A stretch of 23,391 nucleotides of DNA from a virus. Where the stretch lies: the IMG/VR virus record IMGVR_UViG_3300034375_003959, positions 1-23,391 of that record, one strand, 5' to 3'. The notes under the pieces were generated by a model. It had not been told where the DNA came from and did no database searches. It saw only the letters and a list, made by a program, of their open reading frames with translations. This document shows positions 7,956 through 13,761 of this stretch, piece by piece. Both the position numbers and the translations under genes were made by a program. The number at the start of each line of letters is the position of its first letter. Position 1 is the first letter of the stretch.

Positions 7956-9377
7956 TTATCTTAAGAAAAACCTACCTGGTCCTCTATCTATTCCACCTAT
8001 TCCACCATAACTAATTGGCTTTCTAGGTTTTGTTAAAACAGGGGCTTTTGGTAAAGGTTTAGGTTCTCCATATATAATTCTTTCTCCGCCTGCATCTCTA
8101 ATTTTATCTTCTATAATTTTTAGCATACCAGGATTTCTAGGATTTGCTATTGGTGTTGTTAAAGGAGGACCGCCAATATTAATTGGTAATCCATCCATAT
8201 CACCTGGTCCAAAGACAGGACCGCCAACATCTCTATCATCTCTAAAACCAGGGCCATCATCTATAAATAACTGCGGAGGTTTTTTGTCTGGAGGTGGGTT
8301 ATCGTAAAATCCTGGCTCTCCTCCTCCTGGTCCAACTCCAGAAGATGGAGGTGTATTTACTGGAGGTTGTCCAGCACCTTGTAACGCAGCAATCTGCGCC
8401 TGTAAGTCTGCAATCGTCTGGTCCCTTTCAGTTACCTGACCTTGATATTGAGTGCTTTGACCTGTTAATTCATCTAGCTGAGCTTGATAATCACCAGCTT
8501 GGGCGTCAAGTGCTTGGGCTTGCGCATCTGCAGATTCAGCTCTAATCGTATCTTGTTGGGCAATCGCTTGGTCTCTTTCGGCTATAGCAGAGTCCCTTGC
8601 TCCAGTTATATTATTTATTTCACCCTGTAAGCTATCTATTGTTCCTGTTAATTCTGCTTCTCTCTGGCCGAACTGTTCTTGTAAAGCAGTTTGCTGTTGA
8701 GTAAATTGGTCTGTTAGAGTCACTTTTTGATTCTCTAGCTCTACCAATCTTTTCTCTGACTCCTCAGCTCTAATAACATCTTGCTGGGCAAGTGCTGCTT
8801 GTAGCTCTTGAGACGTCTGGGCTATCTGTTGGTCAAGCGTAGCAATCTGTTCAGCTGCAACTTGCTCTGCCGCAGCAACAGCATCTACGCCATTCGCTTC
8901 AGCTTCAGAGACGGAAGCTTCAAGTTGAGCAGTTAGCTCCGCTCTCTGAGCATCTAAGGCAGCAATTTGCTCCTCAATAGCTTGTTGACTCATTTCATCT
9001 TGTTGTAAGAAAGCAGCTTCTAACTGTTTGGTTAAATCACTTTTGGTATTTATTAAATCGTCTATATTGCCTTGCAGGCTAGAAACTCTTTCGCCAAAGA
9101 ATCTTTCAGTCTCGGCTAGCTTCTGGCCAAATGTCGCTCCGAGAGTTCTAATATCTTCAAAGGGGCGAGCGTTATCTAAAACAGCGTCGCTCTCGTCTGC
9201 AGACAAAGATGGAAGACTCGGAGCAACCATTTCAACATCTGGAAGATTACGGGGCGCATATCTATCGAGGTTGAAACTAAAATCGGTTGGGTCAAAGGAT
9301 GGTCTTGCAATTGGTCCTTGCGCAGAGGAACCCGCCTCAGGCAAATTTAAAAAAGAATAATCTGTATCAATTGCCAT
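7956..9377 (-). CDS. Long coiled-coil putative structural protein
   Basis: I place the start at ATG 9377-9375 because GGAGAAAAAAAGT precedes it; the frame is open for 43 more codons upstream but that extension covers a leader structure and lacks a ribosome binding site. The resulting 473-aa protein has a Pro/Asp/Ser-rich N-terminal part (about 1-75), a long Ala/Gln/Glu-rich coiled coil (about 85-345) with recurring LEAQ, AQQD and LDAQ heptad segments, and a Gly/Pro/Asp-rich disordered C-terminal part (GVGPGGGEPG, then PFXPGD-like stretches) ending in a basic tail. No catalytic motif. Long coiled coils in a virion operon suggest a fibre, tail or internal rod protein, but this is inference. It is the first gene of the leftward structural block. 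Confidence 0.7.
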   Translation of the reverse strand: MAIDTDYSFLNLPEAGSSAQGPIARPSFDPTDFSFNLDRYAPRNLPDVEMVAPSLPSLSADESDAVLDNARPFEDIRTLGATFGQKLAETERFFGERVSSLQGNIDDLINTKSDLTKQLEAAFLQQDEMSQQAIEEQIAALDAQRAELTAQLEASVSEAEANGVDAVAAAEQVAAEQIATLDQQIAQTSQELQAALAQQDVIRAEESEKRLVELENQKVTLTDQFTQQQTALQEQFGQREAELTGTIDSLQGEINNITGARDSAIAERDQAIAQQDTIRAESADAQAQALDAQAGDYQAQLDELTGQSTQYQGQVTERDQTIADLQAQIAALQGAGQPPVNTPPSSGVGPGGGEPGFYDNPPPDKKPPQLFIDDGPGFRDDRDVGGPVFGPGDMDGLPINIGGPPLTTPIANPRNPGMLKIIEDKIRDAGGERIIYGEPKPLPKAPVLTKPRKPISYGGIGGIDRGPGRFFLR

Positions 9378-9398
9378 ACTTTTTTTCTCCAGAAAAAA

Positions 9399-9465
9399 TT
9401 TTGCAGGCAAGTATGAATCTTTTGGAGAAGAGTTTGAGCGAAGTGTCTCAATCTTACCTGCAAAA
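9399..9465 (-). promoter_or_regulatory. Structured leader (long stem-loop) upstream of the coiled-coil gene
   Basis: Arms 9399-9411 and 9453-9465 are inverted repeats that differ at one position. On the leftward transcript this position is a G-U wobble, so all 13 pairs can form; on the + strand it would be a C-A mismatch. The 41-nt loop holds a smaller hairpin, TTGAG-8 nt-CTCAA, on the same strand. A TATAAT (9477-9482, minus strand) with a poor -35 box lies just upstream. The strand asymmetry supports an RNA structure in the 5' leader of the 473-aa gene. Role unknown: RNA stability, translational control or an attenuator are possible. Confidence 0.45.
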
Positions 9466-9611
9466 CCTTTGGGAAAATTATAACTGGAATAGGGTACCTT
9501 ATACAAGTAAAAGTGGAATCCTAAAAAAGCATGTGAAATTATAACTGTAATACTGTAGGTAGTAGTAGGTATATACGAGTATATATATATGGGTGTTGGG
9601 GGGTCTATTAA

Positions 9612-9735
9612 CCGACCTTATCTCCGACATAATCCGACCTGCTTAGAGTCCCGAAGGGACAATAAACTCATGCGAACGTAGGTGAGCCAACACTCATACC
9701 CTCGACGCAGGAGAGGGGATAGCTCCGCGACCGAC
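9612..9735 (+). repeat. CCGAC motif cluster 1
   Basis: Four CCGAC copies on the + strand at 9612, 9624, 9634 and 9731 in non-coding DNA. They belong to the directional motif family described in the findings. Confidence 0.6.
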
Positions 9736-9760
9736 CGAACGTAGTAAGGGAGGGAGCGGA
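9641..9760. other. GC-rich island with nested hairpins in an AT-rich gap
   Basis: The stretch 9378-9957 has no gene I can support. Within it, 9641-9760 is clearly richer in G and C than its surroundings and is built from short inverted repeats: GTCCC-GAA-GGGAC at 9648-9660, CCCTC-9 nt-GAGGG around 9699-9717, and GCTCC...GGAGC across about 9722-9757. It could be a small structured RNA or a protein-bound DNA element. Orientation cannot be decided, and no tRNA or other known RNA family fits. Confidence 0.35.
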
Positions 9761-9783
9761 AAAATAGGGAAGGGCAGAAAAGA

Positions 9784-9848
9784 AATATGCCCTAAAATAT
9801 GTAAATATAGCCCTAAATATGCCTAGATATACCCTTAAATATGCAGAT
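9784..9848. repeat. Degenerate AAATATGCCCTA tandem repeat
   Basis: Five or so imperfect copies of an A/T-rich unit (AAATATG or AAATATA followed by CCCTA or similar) lie in tandem, with spacing of about 10-16 nt. An open minus frame of 64 codons through this region has repetitive, unnatural composition and is more likely a by-product. Iteron-like protein sites or a flexible AT-rich element are possible. Confidence 0.4.
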
Positions 9849-9956
9849 GAACTGCTCTGCAACCCGCATTCCTACAGCATTCTTCTATATATGGTTAAAT
9901 ATATGAGTATATTACGCCGAATATAACCGCCCCGCTCCCCTCTCGCTACAAATAGA

Positions 9957-9984
9957 CAAAAAAAAGGGGCTTTTTAGCCCCTTT
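9957..9984 (-). terminator. Rho-independent terminator of the 11.05-10.0 kb leftward operon
   Basis: Minus-strand reading: AAAGGGGCT, a short A-rich loop, AGCCCC, then an uninterrupted run of eight or more T. The stem is 9966-9971 with 9976-9981, extended by A-T pairs. It follows the 18-codon gene and ends the leftward operon. Confidence 0.85.
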
Positions 9985-9998
9985 ACCTCTCCCCTCCT

Positions 9999-10055
9999 CT
10001 ATCCGATTAGATAAATAAATGTAAATATACCGATTAATAAGAATACCTCAATCAT
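9999..10055 (-). CDS. 18-aa hydrophobic micropeptide (possible)
   Basis: ATG 10055-10053 opens an 18-residue frame, MIEVFLLIGIFTFIYLIG, which is almost wholly hydrophobic and long enough to cross a membrane once. AAGGAGG sits nine bases upstream. The start overlaps the end of the 59-aa gene by 8 nt, and the terminator lies 15 nt after the stop. The correct signal spacing and the aliphatic composition are the only evidence; peptides of this size are easily spurious. If real, it would be an inner-membrane micropeptide. Confidence 0.4.
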   Translation of the reverse strand: MIEVFLLIGIFTFIYLIG

Positions 10056-10227
10056 TATCAAAGGCCTCCTTTGAATGATAACAAGAACGACAAGCCATAT
10101 TAAACTTATCGTAATCGAAGTTAGGATTATATCTATCGCATACCTTAGCGATTGCATCTATTGTCTCTTGGGAGGCCTCAGATAGTCTGAGAGCCTCCGC
10201 AATTGCTTGGAAATGTTGTCTAGTCAT
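10048..10227 (-). CDS. 59-aa small phage protein beginning MTRQHFQAIAEAL
   Basis: A 59-residue protein with GGAGGGATTACTT before ATG 10227, overlapping the end of the zinc-ribbon gene by 4 nt. The N-terminus (MTRQHFQAIAEALR) and the middle (CDRYNPNFDYDKFNMACR) match a pattern I recall in many small phage and prophage proteins of unknown function. It has three Cys (one in CDRY, two in CRSC) plus a His next to them, so a metal site is possible but incomplete. It is the penultimate gene of a leftward, translationally coupled set. Confidence 0.75.
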   Translation of the reverse strand: MTRQHFQAIAEALRLSEASQETIDAIAKVCDRYNPNFDYDKFNMACRSCYHSKEAFDND

Positions 10228-10406
10228 AAGTAATCCCTCCCAAACACCTTACCAGTCTCTGAAAGCCATCTAGGCGTTTCTATTGTATGGTCGCAAGACT
10301 GACAGTTCCCGCCTTCCTCTGCACCCAGTTCAGGCTCAACAGCTAAAAAGCTTTCATAGTCTCCGCACTTAGGACAATCAATATATGGATTTTGATACTT
10401 AGTCAT
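10224..10406 (-). CDS. 60-aa zinc-ribbon protein
   Basis: A 60-aa protein with a clear four-cysteine zinc ribbon: CPKCGD near residues 11-16 and CQSC near 35-38, separated by an acidic loop. It starts at ATG 10406 with GAGGAGG upstream, and that ribosome binding site lies inside the last codons of the 103-aa gene, with which it overlaps by 8 nt. Small zinc ribbons in phage early regions usually bind nucleic acid or transcription proteins; which one cannot be told here. Confidence 0.75.
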   Translation of the reverse strand: MTKYQNPYIDCPKCGDYESFLAVEPELGAEEGGNCQSCDHTIETPRWLSETGKVFGRDYL

Positions 10407-10710
10407 TTTTATTTGCCTCCTCTTGAAAATGGTTATACATCTCCTCTTTAGTTCCGTAGAGGTCTAACACTTCCGCAAGTGTCAACCTCATCAGTCTATC
10501 CCTATTCCTAGAGTCTAAGGGTGTGCATTCGTTGTATAGCTTTTCTATTGCTCTACCAACCCTGCAACCCCTTGCAAAGGACATATTAAATTTATCTATT
10601 AGGTAAGTATTAAACACCCTAGGGGCTACATCTACACACTCTACAACTTCGCCAGTATTAAAGAGAGCCACCTTAACGCGTGGCTCCCATTTCTTTGCTT
10701 CTATATCCAT
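10399..10710 (-). CDS. 103-aa hypothetical protein
   Basis: A mixed alpha/beta protein of 103 residues with GGAGGAATTCTAAG before ATG 10710; the preceding gene stop is within this site, so the two are coupled. The N-terminal half has strand-like segments (VKVALFNTGEVVECVDV), the middle is basic (ARGCRVGRAIEKLYNE), and the C-terminus is acidic and helical (LAEVLDLYGTKEEMYNHFQEEANKND). No domain recognised. Confidence 0.7.
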   Translation of the reverse strand: MDIEAKKWEPRVKVALFNTGEVVECVDVAPRVFNTYLIDKFNMSFARGCRVGRAIEKLYNECTPLDSRNRDRLMRLTLAEVLDLYGTKEEMYNHFQEEANKND

Positions 10711-10711
10711 C

Positions 10712-11047
10712 TTAGAATTCCTCCTTTACTAATTGAACATCTAGCTTATAACCTGCTACTAGTTCGGTTAGTCTGTCGTCTACGCTCTGCACCTTATCAA
10801 GCAAGAAAGTGTCGGAATCATCTTCCACCTTGTCGGCCATATCGTCCCATCTGTTGCCCCTGGACTCTAGGTCTTGAGTTAGATAATCCATATCGTCTAA
10901 CTTGCTACTCATTCCGTCTAAGTCGTAGCTTCGGTCTAGGTTGACCATAACAGCGTCAACCGTTCCGTCTTGTAGCTGGGTTATTCTTAAATCAATCAAG
11001 CTTTCCAGCTTGTCCAGTCCTAACCATTTTATTATTAAGTTCTTCAT
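10712..11047 (-). CDS. 111-aa acidic hypothetical protein
   Basis: I chose ATG 11047-11045 because GGAGAAAAACGAT precedes it and because a candidate promoter (11088-11116) would start the transcript near 11081, downstream of the more upstream possible starts. The 111-aa product begins MKNLIIKWLGLDKLESL, an amphipathic helix, and continues as an Asp-rich helical protein (LDDMDYLTQDLESRGNRWDDMADKVEDDSD). Similar Asp-rich helices occur in DNA-mimic or capsid-associated proteins, but no specific function is supported. First gene of the leftward operon that ends at the 9957-9984 terminator. Confidence 0.7.
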   Translation of the reverse strand: MKNLIIKWLGLDKLESLIDLRITQLQDGTVDAVMVNLDRSYDLDGMSSKLDDMDYLTQDLESRGNRWDDMADKVEDDSDTFLLDKVQSVDDRLTELVAGYKLDVQLVKEEF

Positions 11048-11087
11048 ATCGTTTTTCTCCGTCCAGCTTAATTGCTGGTATGAGATA

Positions 11088-11116
11088 ATCATATAGTAAG
11101 GTGTACTCTTTGTATA
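11088..11116 (-). promoter_or_regulatory. Leftward promoter with GTGTACT in its spacer
   Basis: Minus strand: -35 TATACA (11111-11116), 17-nt spacer, -10 TATGAT (11088-11093). The spacer contains GGTGTACT (+ strand 11100-11107), an element repeated at 11198 and, inverted, at 11466. It fits the 34-nt leader of the 111-aa gene. Confidence 0.55.
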
Positions 11117-11456
11117 CATATTTATTGATATTAATTAAATTGGTTTTTCTCTGTATCCCTTTGTTTATATGGGCTTAGCCCTCCTCCATAGGTGTCAAGT
11201 GTACTTTACATATTAATATTGTTTATATATATGTATATAGAGATAACAATAAGGTAATATGTATATAAGTCTTTTGGCGTTCCCGACTCCCGACAATATA
11301 TCCCGACATCTATCCCGACAGGGATAGCCGTCTCCCCTCCCCTCTTGGATAGAGTAGGGCGTATTTGCTATATAAAACTACAAGTGCCTAGCAAGTCCCC
11401 TAGATGCTATTAATATCTGTATATCTTAGACCTATAGAAATAAATCATTTAAAGTG
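11117..11456. other. Gene-free divergent intergenic region
   Basis: No open frame with a ribosome binding site was found in this gap of about 340 nt. It holds a third RGTGTACT element (11198-11205), a long A/T-alternating stretch (about 11211-11262), the second CCCGAC cluster with its perfect hairpin (11282-11327), and a pyrimidine-rich C-tract region (11330-11346). Confidence 0.6.
11282..11327 (+). repeat. CCCGAC motif cluster 2 with perfect hairpin
   Basis: Four CCCGAC copies (11282, 11289, 11302, 11314) within 38 nt. The last one forms part of a perfect 7-bp stem, CTATCCC-GACA-GGGATAG (11310-11327). Confidence 0.7.
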
Positions 11457-11486
11457 TAGACATTTAGTACACTCTAGGTTTATAAT
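11457..11486 (+). promoter_or_regulatory. Rightward promoter of the small-gene cluster
   Basis: TAGACA (11457-11462), 18-nt spacer, perfect TATAAT (11481-11486). AGTACACT (11466-11473), the inverted form of the RGTGTACT element, lies in the spacer, and AGTGTA/TACACT arms (11453-11458, 11468-11473) form an inverted repeat over the -35 box. A leader of about 25 nt would reach the first gene at 11518. Confidence 0.7.
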
Positions 11487-11517
11487 TCTCTAGTCAATTA
11501 ATTAAACGGAGAAATAT

Positions 11518-11757
11518 ATGACAGACAAGAAATATAACAATATAGCGGACATATCAACTAGCAACCTTTATAAGATGTTAGATGATGTTAGGTATCAAGA
11601 TAGTGACAACCAAACAATGATAAAGGCGGAAATATCTTTTAGAACAAATGAAACATCTATAAACCAAATGTTTACTAATGCAATAAATGTAAACGCTATC
11701 AATAACTTATCAGATGAACAGGTCAATCAAGTAGCAGATATATTGGGGGTGAAATAA
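11518..11757 (+). CDS. 79-aa hypothetical protein, first gene of rightward cluster
   Basis: A 79-residue protein preceded by CGGAGAAATAT and a strong promoter. It is Asn/Asp-rich and predicted helical: an N-terminal helix (NLYKMLDDVRYQ) and a C-terminal LSDEQVNQVADILGVK helix that ends the protein. No family recognised. The stop overlaps the next start as TAATG. Its leading position next to a consensus-like promoter suggests early, high expression. Confidence 0.75.
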   Translation: MTDKKYNNIADISTSNLYKMLDDVRYQDSDNQTMIKAEISFRTNETSINQMFTNAINVNAINNLSDEQVNQVADILGVK

Positions 11758-11936
11758 TGACATTCAATAATCAAGAATATTTAAACAACTGTTTAAAAGA
11801 TATGAGAGCAACTTTAGAGCATTTAGTTCAAGATGCAATAGATAAAGATAAACCACTTGATTTACCAATAATCAAGATGCAACAAGAAAAAATACTTGCG
11901 TTCCAGCAACAAATCAAAAACTTGGAGACTAATTAA
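11757..11936 (+). CDS. 59-aa helical hypothetical protein
   Basis: ATG 11757 overlaps the upstream stop (TAATG), and the upstream TTGGGGGTGAA provides a ribosome binding site. The product is 59 residues of Leu/Gln-rich helix: a first helix ending in LEHLVQDAIDKDK and a second, KMQQEKILAFQQQIKNLE, with coiled-coil periodicity. Unknown function; a small dimeric protein is plausible. Confidence 0.65.
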   Translation: MTFNNQEYLNNCLKDMRATLEHLVQDAIDKDKPLDLPIIKMQQEKILAFQQQIKNLETN

Positions 11937-11937
11937 A

Positions 11938-12147
11938 ATGATTAAACCAAATATAAATACAATCTTAAACAACTTAAAACAAATTGAAGATACATTTTCT
12001 AAAGAAGAATTAGCTAATACTGATGATGATTCTATAAGGTGGAGATTTTACGATATTAGAAGCCAAATAGATTCTATTGAAGCTAAAAATAATAGATTTA
12101 GGGAAAGATTAGAGAATACTATTAGCAATCATTACGACTGGCTATAA
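11938..12147 (+). CDS. 69-aa coiled-coil hypothetical protein
   Basis: I start at ATG 11938 because GGAGACTAATTAAA is directly upstream (inside the previous gene); a longer frame from 11896 lacks such a signal. The product begins MIKPNINTILNNLKQ and is helical, with a C-terminal Arg/Glu-rich helix (IRSQIDSIEAKNNRFRERLENTI). Similar overall style to the preceding gene, so the two may act together or derive from one another, but direct similarity is too weak to claim. A hairpin follows at 12164-12183. Confidence 0.65.
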   Translation: MIKPNINTILNNLKQIEDTFSKEELANTDDDSIRWRFYDIRSQIDSIEAKNNRFRERLENTISNHYDWL

Positions 12148-12163
12148 CCTTACCCACGCTAAC

Positions 12164-12186
12164 AGGCCACTCTTTTGTGGCCTTTC
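12164..12186 (+). terminator. Weak terminator-like hairpin
   Basis: GGCCAC (12165-12170), loop TCTTTT, GTGGCC (12177-12182), followed by only TTTCG. It closes the first three-gene set; the short T-tract suggests partial termination or an RNA-stabilising hairpin. Confidence 0.5.
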
Positions 12187-12215
12187 GTGGTATTAACTAA
12201 CGGAGAATAATAACA

Positions 12216-12515
12216 ATGATACAAACAATATATAAAAGTGACTTTACTACAGCATTTCATAAAGCTGGTAGAGGCGATAATTTCACATATGAGGGACTAA
12301 TTGCCCTCTATGACTACTTAGAGGACTATGAAGACTCTACAGGCCAACAAATAGAACTTGACGTAATAGCTATATGTTGTGATTTTAATGAGTATGAAGA
12401 CCTTGCAGAGTTTCAAGAGGACTATGGCGAAGACTACCAATCAATAGAAGAAATAGAACACGCAACGCAAGTAATAATGATTGATGATACTAGCTTTATC
12501 ATTCAAGCATTTTAG
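12216..12515 (+). CDS. 99-aa strongly acidic phage protein
   Basis: Preceded by CGGAGAATAATAACA. The 99-aa product is very acidic: the middle (LYDYLEDYEDSTGQ, then CDFNEYEDLAEFQEDYGEDYQSIEEIE) is a near continuous series of Asp/Glu/Tyr, and the ends carry ordered motifs (FHKAGRGDNFTYEGL at 12-26; TSFIIQAF at the C-terminus). I recognise the general family from memory as a widespread small phage and plasmid protein without assigned function. Its charge pattern resembles DNA-mimic inhibitors, so an anti-defence role is a reasonable but untested guess. Confidence 0.75.
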   Translation: MIQTIYKSDFTTAFHKAGRGDNFTYEGLIALYDYLEDYEDSTGQQIELDVIAICCDFNEYEDLAEFQEDYGEDYQSIEEIEHATQVIMIDDTSFIIQAF

Positions 12516-12523
12516 GATTTACT

Positions 12524-12660
12524 CCGTACACCTTAGCAAGTGTATAAACTGCTAATTGGGGTATGTATAAAAGTGGTAAACATTTAAATCTATACCAGTT
12601 AGACGGGCTAGTGATAGCCTAAACGATAAAGCAACAGTCTTATGAACAAAGCCCCATTTT
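12524..12660 (+). ncRNA. Structured leader with mutually exclusive stems (candidate attenuator or riboswitch)
   Basis: The 163-nt gap between two genes contains stacked potential helices: TACAC-8 nt-GTGTA (about 12524-12543); AACT+GGTAT (12547-12550, 12560-12564) with ATACC+AGTT (12592-12600); and GGCTA-GTGA-TAGCC (12606-12619). GCCCC at 12651-12655 followed by a T-run can instead pair with GGGCT at 12605-12609 or with GGGG at 12558-12561, which would break the local stems and create a terminator-like helix. No known riboswitch class fits. Structure and orientation are inferred by eye. Confidence 0.4.
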
Positions 12661-12678
12661 TTACAGGAAACAATAATT

Positions 12679-12864
12679 ATGACATATATAAGAATTTTTA
12701 GAACTAATATAGAGTTCGCTATCGAGGGTAATCCGACTTACTCCGACATACTAAGATATGCCCGACAACTTAAAGTAAGGCTACCCGACCAACCAATATT
12801 TCAAATGACGACAACCCCGAATCCCGACTACTGGGAACAATTTAAAGGAGAAGATAATGAATAA
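12679..12864 (+). CDS. 61-aa hypothetical protein with embedded CCGAC repeats
   Basis: Sixty-one residues after ACAGGAAACAATAATT. It reads as a mixed alpha/beta peptide (YIRIFRTNIEFAIEG, then SDILRYARQLKVRLP, ending in Pro/Asn/Asp-rich sequence). The gene carries five CCGAC copies between 12733 and 12828, in all three codon phases (as Pro-Thr, Ser-Asp, Ala-Arg-Gln and Pro-Asp), so part of its amino acid sequence may be set by DNA constraints. The end overlaps the next start by 8 nt. Confidence 0.65.
   Translation: MTYIRIFRTNIEFAIEGNPTYSDILRYARQLKVRLPDQPIFQMTTTPNPDYWEQFKGEDNE
12733..12828 (+). repeat. CCGAC motif cluster 3 (inside coding DNA)
   Basis: Copies at 12733, 12743, 12761 (CCCGAC), 12784 (CCCGAC) and 12823 (CCCGAC), all on the + strand and in different codon phases of the 61-aa gene. 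Confidence 0.7.
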
Positions 12865-13003
12865 AGTTATATGCAATATGTGTAGTGAGGTTTTTGAAAG
12901 TGATGATGACCTAGTGTTTATGGAAGATGAAGAAGGACACTTTAAAGGTTGTGATACTTGTAAGACTGATAGTTATTTAATGGATATAAAGGAGCAAGAC
13001 TAA
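12857..13003 (+). CDS. 48-aa two-CxxC zinc-binding protein
   Basis: AAGGAG lies seven bases upstream of ATG 12857; the gene overlaps its neighbours on both sides (8 nt, then TAATG). The 48-aa product has CNMC at residues 6-9 and CDTC near 34-37 around a strongly acidic loop (ESDDDLVFMEDEEG), the layout of a minimal zinc ribbon. Comparable small zinc ribbons recur in this cluster (14433, 14897). Target unknown. Confidence 0.7.
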   Translation: MNKVICNMCSEVFESDDDLVFMEDEEGHFKGCDTCKTDSYLMDIKEQD

Positions 13004-13227
13004 TGAAGAAATACTTAGTAAAAGTTTATAACAAGGTGGATAACAGCTATAGAGTTGCTATGGAGACTCCAGACCTTGATATGGCAGAAGACAAGATGAA
13101 TAGATTATCTAATCAAGGTCATCTAGTTAAAATAGATATGAAGCCTAACAAGACTCCAAAACATTTAGAAAACCTACCTAAAGACAAATTAGACACTTTA
13201 GTAGAAATATTCAAGCCAAAGCTATGA
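13003..13227 (+). CDS. 74-aa basic hypothetical protein
   Basis: ATG overlaps the upstream stop (TAATG), with AAAGGAGCAAGAC as the ribosome binding site. The product starts with a strand-like MKKYLVKVYNKV and continues with two helices, ending in LDTLVEIFKPKL. It is Lys-rich, in contrast to its acidic neighbours. The stop overlaps the next start as ATGA. No family recognised. Confidence 0.7.
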   Translation: MKKYLVKVYNKVDNSYRVAMETPDLDMAEDKMNRLSNQGHLVKIDMKPNKTPKHLENLPKDKLDTLVEIFKPKL

Positions 13228-13406
13228 TTATAGATATTTGGAATGATGTGACGATAGGCAACAAGCCTTATGACATTCATCATTACAGCGAAGACGGGGA
13301 GACAATGGAAGTCACTATCTACCCCGTCAAGATATTGCCTAACGGCAGGAGAGAAACAATAACCGATTATTGGGAAGATAGTTTCATATTATCTGATAAA
13401 GATTAG
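13224..13406 (+). CDS. 60-aa hypothetical protein
   Basis: The start overlaps the preceding stop as ATGA, so it is probably translated by re-initiation; there is no strong independent ribosome binding site. Sixty residues of beta-type sequence (MIIDIWNDVTIG, METVTIYPVK-like strands, then an acidic WEDSFILSDKD tail). Its stop overlaps a GTG start of a tiny hydrophobic frame (TAGTG). Confidence 0.65.
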   Translation: MIIDIWNDVTIGNKPYDIHHYSEDGETMEVTIYPVKILPNGRRETITDYWEDSFILSDKD

Positions 13407-13483
13407 TGGAACTCTTACTAATAATCATATTAATACTTTGTTATCTATTTGAAGATAACAATATAAACGGGAGAAGAAAATGA
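13406..13483 (+). CDS. 25-aa single-pass membrane micropeptide (possible)
   Basis: GTG 13406 overlaps the upstream stop as TAGTG, and the stop overlaps the next gene as ATGA, so coupling is exact at both ends. The 25 residues (MELLLIIILILCYLFEDN then a short basic tail) form one hydrophobic helix followed by a charged end. There is no strong ribosome binding site, so expression would rely on re-initiation. It fills what would otherwise be an 73-nt gap. Confidence 0.45.
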   Translation: MELLLIIILILCYLFEDNNINGRRK

Positions 13484-13761
13484 GCAACGCAAACAAGGTT
13501 GAATGGTTAGACGGAACTAAACCCAAGAAGATAGAAGCTAGATATAGTGCATATCTTAGTTGGGATTTAGATGATGAGGGTATTAATTGGGACGATATAG
13601 ATGACTATGACATACGTAGAGGTCAACTTTATATCAAACTAAAGAATGGAGAAGAAAAATATATAGACTCTTGGTCTGATGATAATGTTGATTACAAACA
13701 TGGTCTTGAAGAAATCTTAATATTAGATGAAGAATGGAATCAAGTGGAGGGATTGAACTAA
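13480..13761 (+). CDS. 93-aa acidic Trp/Asp-rich protein
   Basis: ACGGGAGAAGAAA precedes ATG 13480. The product is rich in Trp, Asp and Tyr, with the densest part at about 28-45 (WDLDDEGINWDDIDDYDIR), and has a beta-like RGQLYIKLKNGEEKYIDSW segment in the middle. Net charge is clearly negative. No domain recognised; like the 12216 gene it could mimic DNA. Its stop overlaps the next start as TAATG. Confidence 0.7.
   Translation: MSNANKVEWLDGTKPKKIEARYSAYLSWDLDDEGINWDDIDDYDIRRGQLYIKLKNGEEKYIDSWSDDNVDYKHGLEEILILDEEWNQVEGLN

Noticed and set aside
9413-9544. 43-codon + strand frame in the virion operon leader
   Set aside because: No proper ribosome binding site, opposite to the surrounding genes, and it overlaps the leader hairpin; the composition is plausible but coding status cannot be supported.
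9640-9760. tRNA or tmRNA in the GC-rich island
   Set aside because: No T-loop GTTCRA pattern, no cloverleaf spacing and no CCA-like end; only short hairpins.
9668-9862. 64-codon minus frame in the gene-free region
   Set aside because: Composition follows the AAATATGCCCTA repeats and the hairpin island, without a ribosome binding site.
11281-11320. CRISPR array from closely spaced CCCGAC copies
   Set aside because: The repeats are only 6-8 bp with irregular and very short spacing, so no repeat-spacer architecture exists.
12148-12215. Possible extra gene between 12147 and 12216
   Set aside because: Only the terminator-like hairpin and the next ribosome binding site are found; no frame of useful length.
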